Assembly: GCA_945901845.1 (NCBI GenBank)
Contig: CAMDLR010000008.1
Location: 16,174 to 80,173, forward strand
DNA from: Sediminibacterium ginsengisoli
GTDB taxonomy: Bacteria > Bacteroidota > Bacteroidia > Chitinophagales > Chitinophagaceae
DNA length: 64,000 nt
Direction: 5' to 3'
The notes beneath the pieces are model-generated. The model was not told the DNA's origin and ran no database searches. It saw nothing but the letters and a program-made list of their open reading frames with translations. Every line of letters starts with the position of its first letter. The stretch's first letter is position 1. Position numbers and translations under genes: made by a program. This document shows positions 19,541 through 28,295 of the stretch, piece after piece.

Positions 19541-20396
19541 CATCAATGCTGGAAATTTTAAATTAGACGGAGGCGCCATGTTTGGCGTGGTGCCAAAAAG
19601 TATTTGGAACAGAAGCAACCCAGCAGACGACAACAATATGTGCAGTTGGGCGATGCGCTGTTTATTAATCGAAACAGAAGAGCGTCTCATACTTATAGAT
19701 AATGGTATGGGCGACAAACAAGATCCAAAGTTTTTTGGACATTATTATTTACATGGAAATGATACGCTTGAAAAATCTTTAGCAGCGCAGGGATTTAATA
19801 GTGATGATATTACAGATGTTTTTTTAACCCATTTACATTTTGATCACTGCGGCGGATCAATAAAAAAAGAAGGTGATACATTAGTCCCTGCATTTAAAAA
19901 TGCAATATTCTGGAGTAACCAAGCCCACTTCGATTGGGCCACAACGCCCAATGACCGTGAAAAGGCTTCATTTTTAAAAGAAAACATATTACCTATTGAG
20001 GCGTCGGGGCAACTATCGCTGATAGATACCCCTGAAAGTCATTTCACAAGTAGTGGCTTACTACATAAAGAATCTTTTATAAAAGATATTGATATTCGCT
20101 TTGTGCATGGCCACACCGAAAAAATGATGCTTCCTCAAATTAGTTACAAGGGACACACCATTGTTTTTATGGCTGATTTACTTCCATCGGTAGGGCATTT
20201 ACCACTACCTTATGTTATGTCTTACGATATGTTTCCACTAACTACCCTACATGAAAAAAAATCCTTTTTGCTGGAGGCCTATGAAAAACAGTATGTACTG
20301 TTTTTTGAGCACGACGCGGTGCATGAGTGCGTTAAACTTGTACAAACAGAAAAGGGAATTAGAGCGGGAGAAGCCTTTACTCTAGCAGATTTATAA
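19527..20396 (+). CDS. metallo-beta-lactamase fold hydrolase
   Basis: A soluble hydrolase of 289 residues with the metal-binding signature THLHFDHCGG near residue 95, a downstream His in VHGHTEKMM near 190, Asp in FMADLLPS near 215, and a final FEHD. These fit the di-metal site of the glyoxalase II/lactonase-like group. The N-terminus (LDGGAMFGVVPKSIW) resembles the N-acyl homoserine lactonase and methyl parathion hydrolase side of the family. The substrate is not known. Starts inside the end of the MFS gene and ends 6 bp from the opposing DUF3108 gene. Confidence 0.88.
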   Translation: MQLYSINAGNFKLDGGAMFGVVPKSIWNRSNPADDNNMCSWAMRCLLIETEERLILIDNGMGDKQDPKFFGHYYLHGNDTLEKSLAAQGFNSDDITDVFLTHLHFDHCGGSIKKEGDTLVPAFKNAIFWSNQAHFDWATTPNDREKASFLKENILPIEASGQLSLIDTPESHFTSSGLLHKESFIKDIDIRFVHGHTEKMMLPQISYKGHTIVFMADLLPSVGHLPLPYVMSYDMFPLTTLHEKKSFLLEAYEKQYVLFFEHDAVHECVKLVQTEKGIRAGEAFTLADL

Positions 20397-20402
20397 GTAA
20401 AT

Positions 20403-21200
20403 TTATCTAGCCTTAACAAGTGAACTTAATGGGTAACGAAGGTTTTTAAAACTCATCATATCCGCTTTTACACTTCCCACTATAATAGCACTTTCAATAC
20501 GAACTGGAAGATGGTTAAGGTCGTCGGTTACCCAAATAGTCATTTTTTCGCCACCTTCAAAAATGGTTCCTTTTAAAAGTAACGGCTTAAATTTTATTGC
20601 ATTAAAAGTGCCGTACTGGGTTTTTATTCGCTCTTTACCAAGGTATTTGATATATACATTGTATACTTGATTGTCTAAAAATAAATTGAAAGGAATTCGC
20701 TCATCTACCTTGTATTTATTGAAATCAATATTGCGCAAATAATAAATGGAACTCACTACATCTTGAACGCAATTCGGTATTTTGAATACACCCTCTGCTC
20801 CACTGGCCGTATTCAATTTTTGATTGAATAGGATATTTTCTTGCTTCTTATACGTACCCTCTTCAATATGTCGAACAAATTTAATTGGCTGTAAGTGAAT
20901 TGTGTCAAAGTATGATTCATAACGGTCGCGGACTTTAAATATCCAATCGTAACTGCTATTTGATGTACCAATGCAAGTGACGTGGTAAGAAGGCGTCTCA
21001 TTTATCTTTTCTTGTGCTACCGAAAATTTTGCAGTTCCTGCATTAAGATACAAGCCAATTACCGAATAGTATAAGTTGTATTTGATTTCTTCGCCACCTA
21101 CAAATGCCATATTTCTAATGCCGCAAAAATCATCTCCCGCCCTTAAAGGATGTACTAGAAAAAAACAAACAAACAAATAGGCTATTATTTTTTTTATCAT
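20403..21200 (-). CDS. DUF3108 periplasmic protein
   Basis: A 265-residue protein with an N-terminal signal peptide (MIKKIIAYLFVCFFLVHPLRA) and a beta-rich body. The order EEIKYNLYYSVIGLYLNAGTA, a central segment about the diameter of the sheet, and the closing MTIWVTDDLNHLPVRIES fit DUF3108, which resembles lipoprotein-binding LolA-type folds and often appears as a hypothetical secreted protein in Bacteroidota. Function unknown. It follows the flippase-like gene by 10 bp, suggesting that the two act together in the envelope. Confidence 0.8.
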   Translation of the reverse strand: MIKKIIAYLFVCFFLVHPLRAGDDFCGIRNMAFVGGEEIKYNLYYSVIGLYLNAGTAKFSVAQEKINETPSYHVTCIGTSNSSYDWIFKVRDRYESYFDTIHLQPIKFVRHIEEGTYKKQENILFNQKLNTASGAEGVFKIPNCVQDVVSSIYYLRNIDFNKYKVDERIPFNLFLDNQVYNVYIKYLGKERIKTQYGTFNAIKFKPLLLKGTIFEGGEKMTIWVTDDLNHLPVRIESAIIVGSVKADMMSFKNLRYPLSSLVKAR

Positions 21201-21210
21201 GAGCGTACTG

Positions 21211-22167
21211 TTAAACCTGTTTCCGAAAATATTGTAAACGTAGTAAAATGAGTCCGCCTAAACAAGCCGGTATAATTAAATTTAACAACCAAATGCCTCC
21301 TGCAGCAGCCAATATACCCATCCCATTTGAACTATACATACCAAACAAAAGCAAACTCACTTTTCCTCGAACACCTAATTCTGCTAGCGTTAAGGTAGGT
21401 ATTATAGCAAGAATTAAAAAAAGAATAGCGGTAAGTCCCATAACTGTAAAAGCTTCTATTGAAACATTACATAATTTAAAAATTAACAAATATTGGAGTA
21501 AAAATACAAGGTATCTTACTCCAGAAATAAAGGAGAGCTGGACCAACAAACGCTTTGGTATAGTTTGTAATTCAGTTAATAAAAAAACATACTTTAAAAA
21601 AAAGGAAACCTTTGCGAGTTTGTTTGCAAAAAATGGGATTGCCGCATAACAACCAATAAATAAAACAACCACAACAAACAAAGCGCCATACAACATAGAT
21701 AATTCCATTTCCGACACATGTAACTTATCCTGCAATTCAACAGGCATATCAGAAAACATCCAAATGGTCGCAAACAAACCGGCCACAAGAGTTACGATTA
21801 GCTGGCTTGCACTTGCCACAAAAGAAAGCACCACGCCTTTTAAGCGGTTGCCATCAGATAACAACATTGATTTGCCAATGGATTCACCCACTCTATTGAT
21901 ACTAGAAAATGAAAATGCCTGGCCCGTTAAAATGGCTGCATAAGCGGCCTTAAAACTAAGTGGCTGTAACCTATGCGTTAGACGCTTCCATTTATAGGCT
22001 TCAAGACCCCAATTAAAAGCTGTTAATAGCGTTATAAGAACCAAGTACCAAAAAGCAGTAGCCGCAGGTATTTGTTGCAATGAAGCGATAAAATTTGGTA
22101 GCTGTTCCTGCGCTTTTATTTGATGATAAATAGAATAAGATAGCCACACAAATAAAATGGGGGCCAA
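21211..22167 (-). CDS. lysylphosphatidylglycerol synthase/flippase-like membrane protein (UPF0104)
   Basis: An integral membrane protein of about 318 residues with seven to eight helices, matching the AglD/MprF flippase-type family (segments such as INRVGESIGKSMLLSDGN). Members move or help make lipids; the substrate here is unknown. There is no ATG: the frame is open back to a TAA at 22216. The TTG at 22167 lies inside the first hydrophobic stretch, while a CTG at 22203 would add a basic start LQKKINIVFQYL, a more natural N-terminus. The 5' end is therefore uncertain. The candidate promoter at 22242 allows either. Confidence 0.75.
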   Translation of the reverse strand: MAPILFVWLSYSIYHQIKAQEQLPNFIASLQQIPAATAFWYLVLITLLTAFNWGLEAYKWKRLTHRLQPLSFKAAYAAILTGQAFSFSSINRVGESIGKSMLLSDGNRLKGVVLSFVASASQLIVTLVAGLFATIWMFSDMPVELQDKLHVSEMELSMLYGALFVVVVLFIGCYAAIPFFANKLAKVSFFLKYVFLLTELQTIPKRLLVQLSFISGVRYLVFLLQYLLIFKLCNVSIEAFTVMGLTAILFLILAIIPTLTLAELGVRGKVSLLLFGMYSSNGMGILAAAGGIWLLNLIIPACLGGLILLRLQYFRKQV

Positions 22168-22241
22168 CAGGTATTGAAATACTATGTTTATTTTCTTTTG
22201 CAGTACCTGACTCGTTTATGTGATATAAAAAGCTTGTACAG

Positions 22242-22249
22242 CAAAAGTA
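22242..22249 (-). promoter_or_regulatory. candidate promoter of the UPF0104/DUF3108 pair (-7 element)
   Basis: TACTTTTG on the minus strand fits TAnnTTTG. The transcript would start near 22237, leaving 33 bases to a CTG at 22203 or about 70 to the TTG at 22167. It lies in the divergent space before ruvC, for which I found no perfect element. Confidence 0.4.
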
Positions 22250-22287
22250 GGTAGAATCTCAAAGGAAGCTTGTAATTTCACATCAAA

Positions 22288-22851
22288 TTGAAAAAAGATC
22301 AAATCATATTAGGCATTGACCCCGGCACCCAATTAATGGGTTATGCACTACTCCGGGTTACTGGTAGTACACCACAAGTGATTCTTATAGATGCCTTAAA
22401 ACTCACTGGACAAAAAGATATTTATGCCAGGTTAGAAATGATTCATACCAAAGTGGTTGAACTGATTAAACTATACCAGCCTACAACTTTTGCCATCGAA
22501 GCACCTTTTTTTGGAAAGAACGTACAAAGTATGCTTAAATTAGGAAGAGCCCAAGGCGTGGCAATAGCAGCAGCCATGCAAACAGGACTCTCCGTTACCG
22601 AATATGCCCCAAAAAAAGTGAAACAATCCATTACAGGTAATGGTAACGCTAGTAAAGACCAGGTTTGGCAAATGCTGCAAAGAACACTTCAAATAGAAGT
22701 AAAGCCACAATATTTTGATGCTACAGATGCCCTTGCAGTTGCACTTTGTCATTACTACCAAAGCTCATCACCATTAGCAGCAGTGGGCGGAAAAGGATTT
22801 AAAGGATGGGATGATTTTATTGCAAAAAATCCGGGAAAGGTTAAACTATAA
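22288..22851 (+). CDS. ruvC: Holliday junction resolvase RuvC
   Basis: Endonuclease that cuts Holliday junctions delivered by RuvAB. The catalytic acidic residues fit Asp11 (ILGIDPGTQLMGY), Glu in FAIEAPFFGKN near 70, and the pair in DATDALAVALCHY near 150. Length 187 is normal. The start is TTG at 22288, read as Met-Lys-Lys-Asp; the next upstream in-frame codon set ends in TAA at 22273, and no ATG exists before the first conserved residue, so TTG is the likely true start. Tail to tail with HIT, 15 bp apart. Confidence 0.95.
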   Translation: MKKDQIILGIDPGTQLMGYALLRVTGSTPQVILIDALKLTGQKDIYARLEMIHTKVVELIKLYQPTTFAIEAPFFGKNVQSMLKLGRAQGVAIAAAMQTGLSVTEYAPKKVKQSITGNGNASKDQVWQMLQRTLQIEVKPQYFDATDALAVALCHYYQSSSPLAAVGGKGFKGWDDFIAKNPGKVKL

Positions 22852-22866
22852 AGTCCTGTTATTTAC

Positions 22867-23256
22867 TTATAAAGCAGCTACAATTTTACGTTGCACCGAC
22901 GCCAATAATTCCGGTGTTACCTTAATCTTATCTCTTGTAAAATTAATATCGTTAGCACTATTAATGGGCATCAAATGAAGATGTGCATGTGGCACTTCAA
23001 GCCCTACAACACTGATACCACAACGGTTACAAGGAAATGATTGTTCAATGGCTTTTGCAATCGGTTTTGCAAATACCAATATTTTTTGAAGGTAACTGTC
23101 TTCTAAATCAAAAAATTGATCGGTTTCATTTTTAGGGACAATGAGTACATGCCCTTCAACCAATGGAAACACATCTAAAAAAGCATAGAAATATGCGTCT
23201 TCCAAAATTTTGTAGGAAGCAATTTCTCCAGCAATGATTTTAGAAAACAAAGTCAT
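22867..23256 (-). CDS. HIT family nucleotide-binding hydrolase
   Basis: A 129-residue member of the histidine triad superfamily (Hint branch), which cleaves nucleoside phosphoramidates or related adenylated compounds. The HxHxHxx motif is PHAHLHLMP near residue 90; the N-terminal SKIIAGEIASYKILED and GHVLIVPK stretches are typical. It lies 9 bp after greA and is probably in the same transcript. The physiological substrate is not known. Confidence 0.92.
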   Translation of the reverse strand: MTLFSKIIAGEIASYKILEDAYFYAFLDVFPLVEGHVLIVPKNETDQFFDLEDSYLQKILVFAKPIAKAIEQSFPCNRCGISVVGLEVPHAHLHLMPINSANDINFTRDKIKVTPELLASVQRKIVAAL

Positions 23257-23265
23257 AGCGTACTA

Positions 23266-23742
23266 TTAAACCGTAATGTTATCAATTCTAAATTTTAAAA
23301 CAGCTGCCGGTGTTTGAATCTCTGCTACTTCGCCTACCACTTTACCCATAAGGCCTTTTCCAATTGGAGATGTGCCCGAAATTTTTTGTGCTTTTAAATC
23401 CGCTTCTTTTTCTCCAACAAGTTGATACGTAACTGTTTTTTTAGTGGCCATATTGGTAATGGTTACCTTGGTAAGTATGGTTACTTTACTGGTATCGATG
23501 GTTTTGGTATCTACAATTTTAGAATTGGCAATTGCACCTTCTAGTTGCTTGATTTTTGCTTCAAGCATACCCTGCGCTTCTTTAGCTGCATCGTATTCGG
23601 CATTCTCTTTTAAATCCCCTTTTTCTCTTGCTTCCCCAATGGCCCTAGAGGCCGCAGGACGGTCTACAGATTTCATCTTTTGTAACTCTTCACGCATTTT
23701 TTCAAATGTCTCCATGGTTACATACATATTCGTATCACTCAT
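23266..23742 (-). CDS. greA: transcription elongation factor GreA
   Basis: Rescues backtracked RNA polymerase by stimulating transcript cleavage. The 158 residues have the N-terminal coiled coil with the conserved acidic tip (GDLKENAEYDAAKEAQG, residues 42 to 58) and the C-terminal FKBP-like domain including the closing ISGTSPIGKGLMGKVVGEV. Starts with ATG after a terminator-like hairpin that separates it from the upstream dehydrogenase; followed 9 bp later by the HIT gene. Confidence 0.96.
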   Translation of the reverse strand: MSDTNMYVTMETFEKMREELQKMKSVDRPAASRAIGEAREKGDLKENAEYDAAKEAQGMLEAKIKQLEGAIANSKIVDTKTIDTSKVTILTKVTITNMATKKTVTYQLVGEKEADLKAQKISGTSPIGKGLMGKVVGEVAEIQTPAAVLKFRIDNITV

Positions 23743-23762
23743 ATAGTAGCTTTAAGTTGGAT

Positions 23763-23797
23763 AAAAAAAGACAACGCCACATTTGACTGCAGCGTTG
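23763..23797 (-). terminator. candidate terminator after the 2-hydroxyacid dehydrogenase gene
   Basis: On the minus strand CAACGC at 23797..23792 can pair with GCGTTG at 23777..23772, followed by a run of T residues (A run at 23763..23769 on the plus strand). The stem is only six pairs with a long loop, so the strength is moderate. Confidence 0.5.
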
Positions 23798-23820
23798 GAC
23801 GTCAAAAATAATTAATTTAA

Positions 23821-24747
23821 TTAGATTCCAAGCTTATCTAGTACAATTTTAGCCATTAAATAGAAGGCTTCGTGGCTATAACCGGCAATATGAGGGGTAA
23901 TAAGCACATTTGGCTGGCTACAGAGCCAATCTAACTGCACTTTTTCTACCTCCGTATATGAAGCTAATTTCTCGTTTTCTAACACGTCTAAACCGGCCGC
24001 TTTTATTTGACCATTTTTTAAGGCAGCAATAACGGCTGCTGTATCTGTTACTTTACCCCTACAGGTATTGATAAAATACGGTGATTTAACAAGGCTAGCA
24101 AAAAAAGAAGTAGATGCGTAATGATGCGTTTCGGGCGTTAATGGCACATGTAAACTCACTACATCAGCGTTTGCGCAAAGGGTAGCAAGATCCATAAATT
24201 CAACATTTTTTAGTACCGTTTCCTGCTTGTATTTATCATGCGCCATAATTTGCACACCAAAAGATTGCAGCCTACTAGCAAATGCATTTCCAGTATGACC
24301 CATCCCAATAATGCCCACTGTTTTACCCATTAATGCATCGGCACGATTGGGGTCTCTTATCCATAAACCATTTTTCACTTCTGTAAAACTAGAAGTTATT
24401 TTATTCATGAGGTTTAATAAAAGTGCCATAGCGTGTTCGCCTACTGCGCCTGCATTCCCCTCCGGACTACTTACACAAAAAATATTCTTTGACGCAGCAA
24501 AAGTTGTATCAATTAATTCCATGCCGCTTCCCAAGCGGGCAATCCACTTTAATGATTTTGCTTTCTCTAGTAAGGGTTGATCAATTTTTAAACGTGTACT
24601 TACCACAAGGCCAGTAGCCGATGTAATACTATTTTCCAGCTCGTTATACGTGATTGTTTCCGATAACACCACCTCGAAACCCTTTTCCTGCAAGCGTTGT
24701 GTTAAATATGGATGAGCCGGTGCTGTAATAATTACAATAGGTTTCAC
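23821..24747 (-). CDS. D-2-hydroxyacid dehydrogenase (phosphoglycerate dehydrogenase-like)
   Basis: NAD-dependent oxidoreductase of 308 residues. The Rossmann motif VGIIGMGHTGNAFASRL lies near 145; catalytic Arg fits NTCRGKVTD, Glu fits LDVLENE, and His fits LITPHIAGYS near 290. It lacks the ACT regulatory domain of long SerA enzymes, so it may be a short phosphoglycerate dehydrogenase or act on another 2-hydroxyacid such as lactate or glyoxylate reduction products. Start is GTG at 24747, 8 bp after rsmA; no ATG precedes the conserved N-terminus. Confidence 0.87.
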   Translation of the reverse strand: MKPIVIITAPAHPYLTQRLQEKGFEVVLSETITYNELENSITSATGLVVSTRLKIDQPLLEKAKSLKWIARLGSGMELIDTTFAASKNIFCVSSPEGNAGAVGEHAMALLLNLMNKITSSFTEVKNGLWIRDPNRADALMGKTVGIIGMGHTGNAFASRLQSFGVQIMAHDKYKQETVLKNVEFMDLATLCANADVVSLHVPLTPETHHYASTSFFASLVKSPYFINTCRGKVTDTAAVIAALKNGQIKAAGLDVLENEKLASYTEVEKVQLDWLCSQPNVLITPHIAGYSHEAFYLMAKIVLDKLGI

Positions 24748-24755
24748 GGTTAAAT

Positions 24756-25505
24756 TTATTTCATTTTAAATGTGAGTGCTGCAAAATCTGCTACACTTAA
24801 TTGTTCGGGACGTTTGGTAAATATTTCTTCTTGCAGCGTCTCTGGCGTAAACATTCCTTTTAATGGATTGCGAAGCATTTTTCTTCGCTGTCCAAAAGCT
24901 GCTTTAACAACGGCAATAAAAGATTTTTCTGATTTCATAGTTACTACATCTGTTCTTCGCGTTAATTTAATAACGCCACTATCTACTTTAGGTGGCGGAT
25001 TAAAAGAGGAAGGTGGTACATCAAATAAATATTCGGCGTGGTAATACGCTTGAACTAGTACACTTAGTATTCCATAATCTTTATTGCCCGGACCAGAAAC
25101 AATTCGCTTGGCTACTTCTTTTTGAAACATTCCAATCATAACTGGAACCTGATTTTTCCATTCGAGTACACGGAATAAAATTTGAGAAGAAATATTGTAT
25201 GGAAAGTTTCCAACCACAGTAAACGATTCCAAAAAAGGAGCAGCACAATCTAATATACTCTCATGTATAATTTTTCCTCGGATAGCAGGATAGGTTTTTT
25301 CTAGATAAACCACTTTTTCATCATCTAATTCTACGGCTTTGAAATCTACCCCAGAAATTTGGAGGATGTATTTAGTAATGGCACCAGCACCCGGGCCTAC
25401 TTCTAAAAGGCGTTCACAAGCAGGTATCGCATCTACTATTGCATGACAAATTTTATCGTCATGTAAGAAGTGCTGACCAAGCGATTTTTTAAGGGTATAT
25501 TCCAC
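24756..25505 (-). CDS. rsmA: 16S rRNA (adenine1518-N6/adenine1519-N6)-dimethyltransferase RsmA (KsgA)
   Basis: Dimethylates A1518 and A1519 in helix 45 of 16S rRNA late in small-subunit assembly, using S-adenosylmethionine. The 249 residues have the family start KKSLGQHFLHD, SAM-binding motif LLEVGPGAGAIT, and the catalytic NFPYNISSQIL motif IV, then the C-terminal helical domain. Start is GTG at 25505; a TACTTTTG element ends four bases before it, pointing to a leaderless message. Divergent from pdxA. Confidence 0.96.
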   Translation of the reverse strand: MEYTLKKSLGQHFLHDDKICHAIVDAIPACERLLEVGPGAGAITKYILQISGVDFKAVELDDEKVVYLEKTYPAIRGKIIHESILDCAAPFLESFTVVGNFPYNISSQILFRVLEWKNQVPVMIGMFQKEVAKRIVSGPGNKDYGILSVLVQAYYHAEYLFDVPPSSFNPPPKVDSGVIKLTRRTDVVTMKSEKSFIAVVKAAFGQRRKMLRNPLKGMFTPETLQEEIFTKRPEQLSVADFAALTFKMK

Positions 25506-25509
25506 CCTG

Positions 25510-25517
25510 CAAAAGTA
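25510..25517 (-). promoter_or_regulatory. candidate leaderless promoter of rsmA (-7 element)
   Basis: TACTTTTG on the minus strand, separated from the rsmA GTG start by exactly four bases (CAGG). The same spacing is seen at tsaE, ruvB and gpmI. Confidence 0.42.
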
Positions 25518-25624
25518 AGCAATTCTAAAGCCTTAACACGAGTTAGCACATGGAGTGCCCTCAAGCGATAAACATGCGATTATTGGGTCAAATATTCGTA
25601 ATTTTATCGTCTAAAATAGACCGG

Positions 25625-26716
25625 ATGAGTATTGAGACGCAAAAACCAATTATAGGATTTTCATGTGGTGACTTAAATGGCATCGGATTAGAAATTATCC
25701 TAAAAACGCTTGCCGACAGCCGTATACTTGATTTTTGCACTCCGGTAATTTTTGCGAGCAGTAAAAGTGTCAATTTTTATAGAAAAAGCTTGCCAGAATC
25801 TAATTTTAGCTATTCTAGTGGCAGGGATTTTACAAAACTGAATCCTAAGCAAGTAAATATTTATGCTTGTTGGGAAGAAGAAGTGATGATCACGCCTGGT
25901 CAACTCAACGAAATTGGCGGAAAATATGCGCTATTATCATTAGAAGCAGCAGGACAAGCATTAAAAGAGGGTCATATTAACGGCCTTGTAACAGCACCCA
26001 TTCATAAAAAAAATATTCAATCGGAGACATTTAACTATAGTGGGCATACCCCGTATTTAAAAAACTTGTTTGGGGTAAAAGATGTTTTGATGCTTATGGT
26101 AGCGGAAAATATACGTATCGGGCTTTTGACTGAACACGTTACTATTTCTGAAGTTAATACATACATTACGGTAGAGGGCATCATGAGTAAACTAAAAATA
26201 ATGCATACTAGTTTGCAACAAGATTTTAGTATTGACAAACCAAAGATTGCAGTGCTCGGCCTTAACCCACACGCAGGTGATGAAGGTCTTATTGGTAAAG
26301 AAGAACTTGAAATTATTAAACCTGCCATTGCAGAAGCACGCAAAAATAATATGCTCGTATTTGGACCATATAGTGCCGATGCATTTTTTGCAAGAGGCCA
26401 ATATGAAAAATTTGACGCTGTGCTTGCGATGTACCACGATCAAGGTTTAATTCCATTTAAATCGCTTGCCATTGGAGAAGGTGTAAACTTTACTGCTGGC
26501 CTAACAGGTGTAAGAACCAGTCCAGACCATGGTACGGCTTTTGATATTGCAGGTAAAGGCATAGCAGACCACAGCTCATTTGTAGCAGCCACTTTTGAAT
26601 GTATCGAAATTATTAGAACCAGAATGGGCTATAAAGAAATGCGCATCAATCCGCTACGCAGAAGAAGTGCACGTATGCTTGCTGGTGCAGTAGATGAAAG
26701 AATTGAAGAGCAATAA
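25625..26716 (+). CDS. pdxA: 4-hydroxythreonine-4-phosphate dehydrogenase PdxA
   Basis: NAD-dependent oxidation in the DXP-dependent route to pyridoxal 5'-phosphate. The 363 residues from the chosen ATG at 25625 (MSIETQKPIIGFSCGDLNGIG) include HKKNIQ and the zinc-binding His segments in YSGHTPYL, LNPHAGDEG, and MYHDQGLIPFK, all family marks. An in-frame extension to 25550 has no resemblance to the family, so I rejected it. The stop lies one base from that of the opposing LolA-like gene. Confidence 0.95.
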   Translation: MSIETQKPIIGFSCGDLNGIGLEIILKTLADSRILDFCTPVIFASSKSVNFYRKSLPESNFSYSSGRDFTKLNPKQVNIYACWEEEVMITPGQLNEIGGKYALLSLEAAGQALKEGHINGLVTAPIHKKNIQSETFNYSGHTPYLKNLFGVKDVLMLMVAENIRIGLLTEHVTISEVNTYITVEGIMSKLKIMHTSLQQDFSIDKPKIAVLGLNPHAGDEGLIGKEELEIIKPAIAEARKNNMLVFGPYSADAFFARGQYEKFDAVLAMYHDQGLIPFKSLAIGEGVNFTAGLTGVRTSPDHGTAFDIAGKGIADHSSFVAATFECIEIIRTRMGYKEMRINPLRRRSARMLAGAVDERIEEQ

Positions 26717-26717
26717 T

Positions 26718-27410
26718 TTAATTAAAAATTACCGCAGGAACGCCTTTATTGACAATGTAGTTTTTATAATTTATTTCTACCCTACCTTTTTTATTTTTTA
26801 ACAGCTGTGCAGCAGATAGTGGCTTGCTATCATCTTCAAATTCCAGTGTAATCCCCTTTGGTAGTTTGTAATTTTTGGTATTAAATTCAAAAACCACTTG
26901 ATCAGGTAATCCGAAATTGCTATATGCACCATAGTTCATAAGCATCGTATAAGTCCCATTTTCTTTGGTAGTGGTAACCGCTTTTTCAATTAAACTTTCT
27001 TTTTCATTGATATACAATGTAGTAATAACAACGTCACTTGACTCCTCGTTGGGAAGCAGTTTTATAATCCTTAATTTTTTTGAACCAAGATCTTGTATAC
27101 CTGCATCAATGGTGGAATAATTAGAAGATGCTATGAGTGAACTTAAATTAACAGAAAGCCCCCCTTTTGGAAGTAGTGAGATACCGCCTTCCTTTTTTAT
27201 TTTAAATAGATTAGGTTTCTTAAAATAAATTTTAATTTTTCCAATTGGCGCTTTAATAAAAGCAATGTCCGTTTTCATGACACCAGTAGCCTCATAATTA
27301 TCTACAAGCTCTAGCTTTGCTTTCACTTTTTTAATGAGCTGAGCAGCATCTTGTGCAATTGCAAACGATGCACAAAAAATAAAGAAAATAAACAAACGAC
27401 ACTTTTTCAT
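26718..27410 (-). CDS. LolA-like outer membrane lipoprotein carrier
   Basis: A 230-residue secreted protein with a signal peptide (hydrophobic residues 5 to 18, cleavage after AIA before QDAAQ) and a beta-barrel-like fold of the LolA/LolB superfamily: DNYEATGVMKTD, KIYFKKPNLFKIKKEGG and the downstream NEKESLIEKAV fit the family. It may shuttle lipoproteins across the periplasm, but Bacteroidota have several paralogues with uncertain cargo. It follows an ABC-2 permease and ATPase on the same strand, with 9 bp between. Confidence 0.8.
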   Translation of the reverse strand: MKKCRLFIFFIFCASFAIAQDAAQLIKKVKAKLELVDNYEATGVMKTDIAFIKAPIGKIKIYFKKPNLFKIKKEGGISLLPKGGLSVNLSSLIASSNYSTIDAGIQDLGSKKLRIIKLLPNEESSDVVITTLYINEKESLIEKAVTTTKENGTYTMLMNYGAYSNFGLPDQVVFEFNTKNYKLPKGITLEFEDDSKPLSAAQLLKNKKGRVEINYKNYIVNKGVPAVIFN

Positions 27411-27419
27411 ACGCTAATA

Positions 27420-28295
27420 TTAACTAAGGATATCTTTTTTTCTAAAGACCAATACAGTTGCTACAAAAAATCCGATGGTGTGAACAAATAGTACCACAGC
27501 CGCTTTAATAATTTTTTCTGGATTTTGAATACTGCCTATAATGGCTTCGTTTGAATCATTCACTTTTATATCAAAAAATTCTTTCCACCCAATCATATGG
27601 GTTGTAAATAAATACGGCTTAATCAAATTAAAAATGGGAATGTTAAGGGTGCTTAAAATTGTAAAAAATACAATCACACTCATAGTAGCAACAATAGGCC
27701 CGATAGAGTTTTCCGCAAATACAGATAAAAAGAAACCTAAAGATGCTACCGTAGTCATAGCAAGGGCAGCGAAGCCAAATGCGCCAATGTAACGCCAAAA
27801 AACATCTGACTCTTTTAATAAAACCACGTAGCTGGTTTTTAATAAAAACATATCGTCGGTGCCAAACAAAAGCATGCTTCCAAAAAGCGCTAAAATAGCG
27901 AGCCAAACCAGGAGTAATAAAGTATAGATAGTAGCTGCAATAAATTTAGCGAGTAATAAGGTTGTACGGCTATAAGGCTTAATGAGCAGCAAACGAAGCG
28001 TCCCCATGTTGGCTTCACCTGAAATCATATCGGCGGCTATGAGTGCAATTAAAAGTGGTACGTGCACGAGTAACAACTGCAGCATTACATAACATACCAA
28101 ATAACCATTTAATATTTTACCATCAATTTCAAGTGAGCTACTTAAATCGTTGAGCATAAAATCGAGATAGCTTTTGCCATCTAGTTTTAGGCCAAATTGA
28201 ATGATACCAATAAGTGCAGCTACTGCACCGAATGCAATATAGGTACGTGGGCGTTTAAATATTTTATACAACTCTACTTGAACGAGACTATACAT
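27420..28295 (-). CDS. ABC-2 type exporter permease
   Basis: A membrane protein of 291 residues with six predicted helices, starting with a cytoplasmic segment QVELYKIFKRPRTYIAFG that is typical of ABC-2 permeases. The loop ISGEANMGTLRLLLIKPYSR is the family's coupling segment. Its ATG overlaps the end of the ATPase gene by eight bases, so the two are translationally coupled and almost surely form one transporter. The substrate is not known. Confidence 0.86.
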   Translation of the reverse strand: MYSLVQVELYKIFKRPRTYIAFGAVAALIGIIQFGLKLDGKSYLDFMLNDLSSSLEIDGKILNGYLVCYVMLQLLLVHVPLLIALIAADMISGEANMGTLRLLLIKPYSRTTLLLAKFIAATIYTLLLLVWLAILALFGSMLLFGTDDMFLLKTSYVVLLKESDVFWRYIGAFGFAALAMTTVASLGFFLSVFAENSIGPIVATMSVIVFFTILSTLNIPIFNLIKPYLFTTHMIGWKEFFDIKVNDSNEAIIGSIQNPEKIIKAAVVLFVHTIGFFVATVLVFRKKDILS

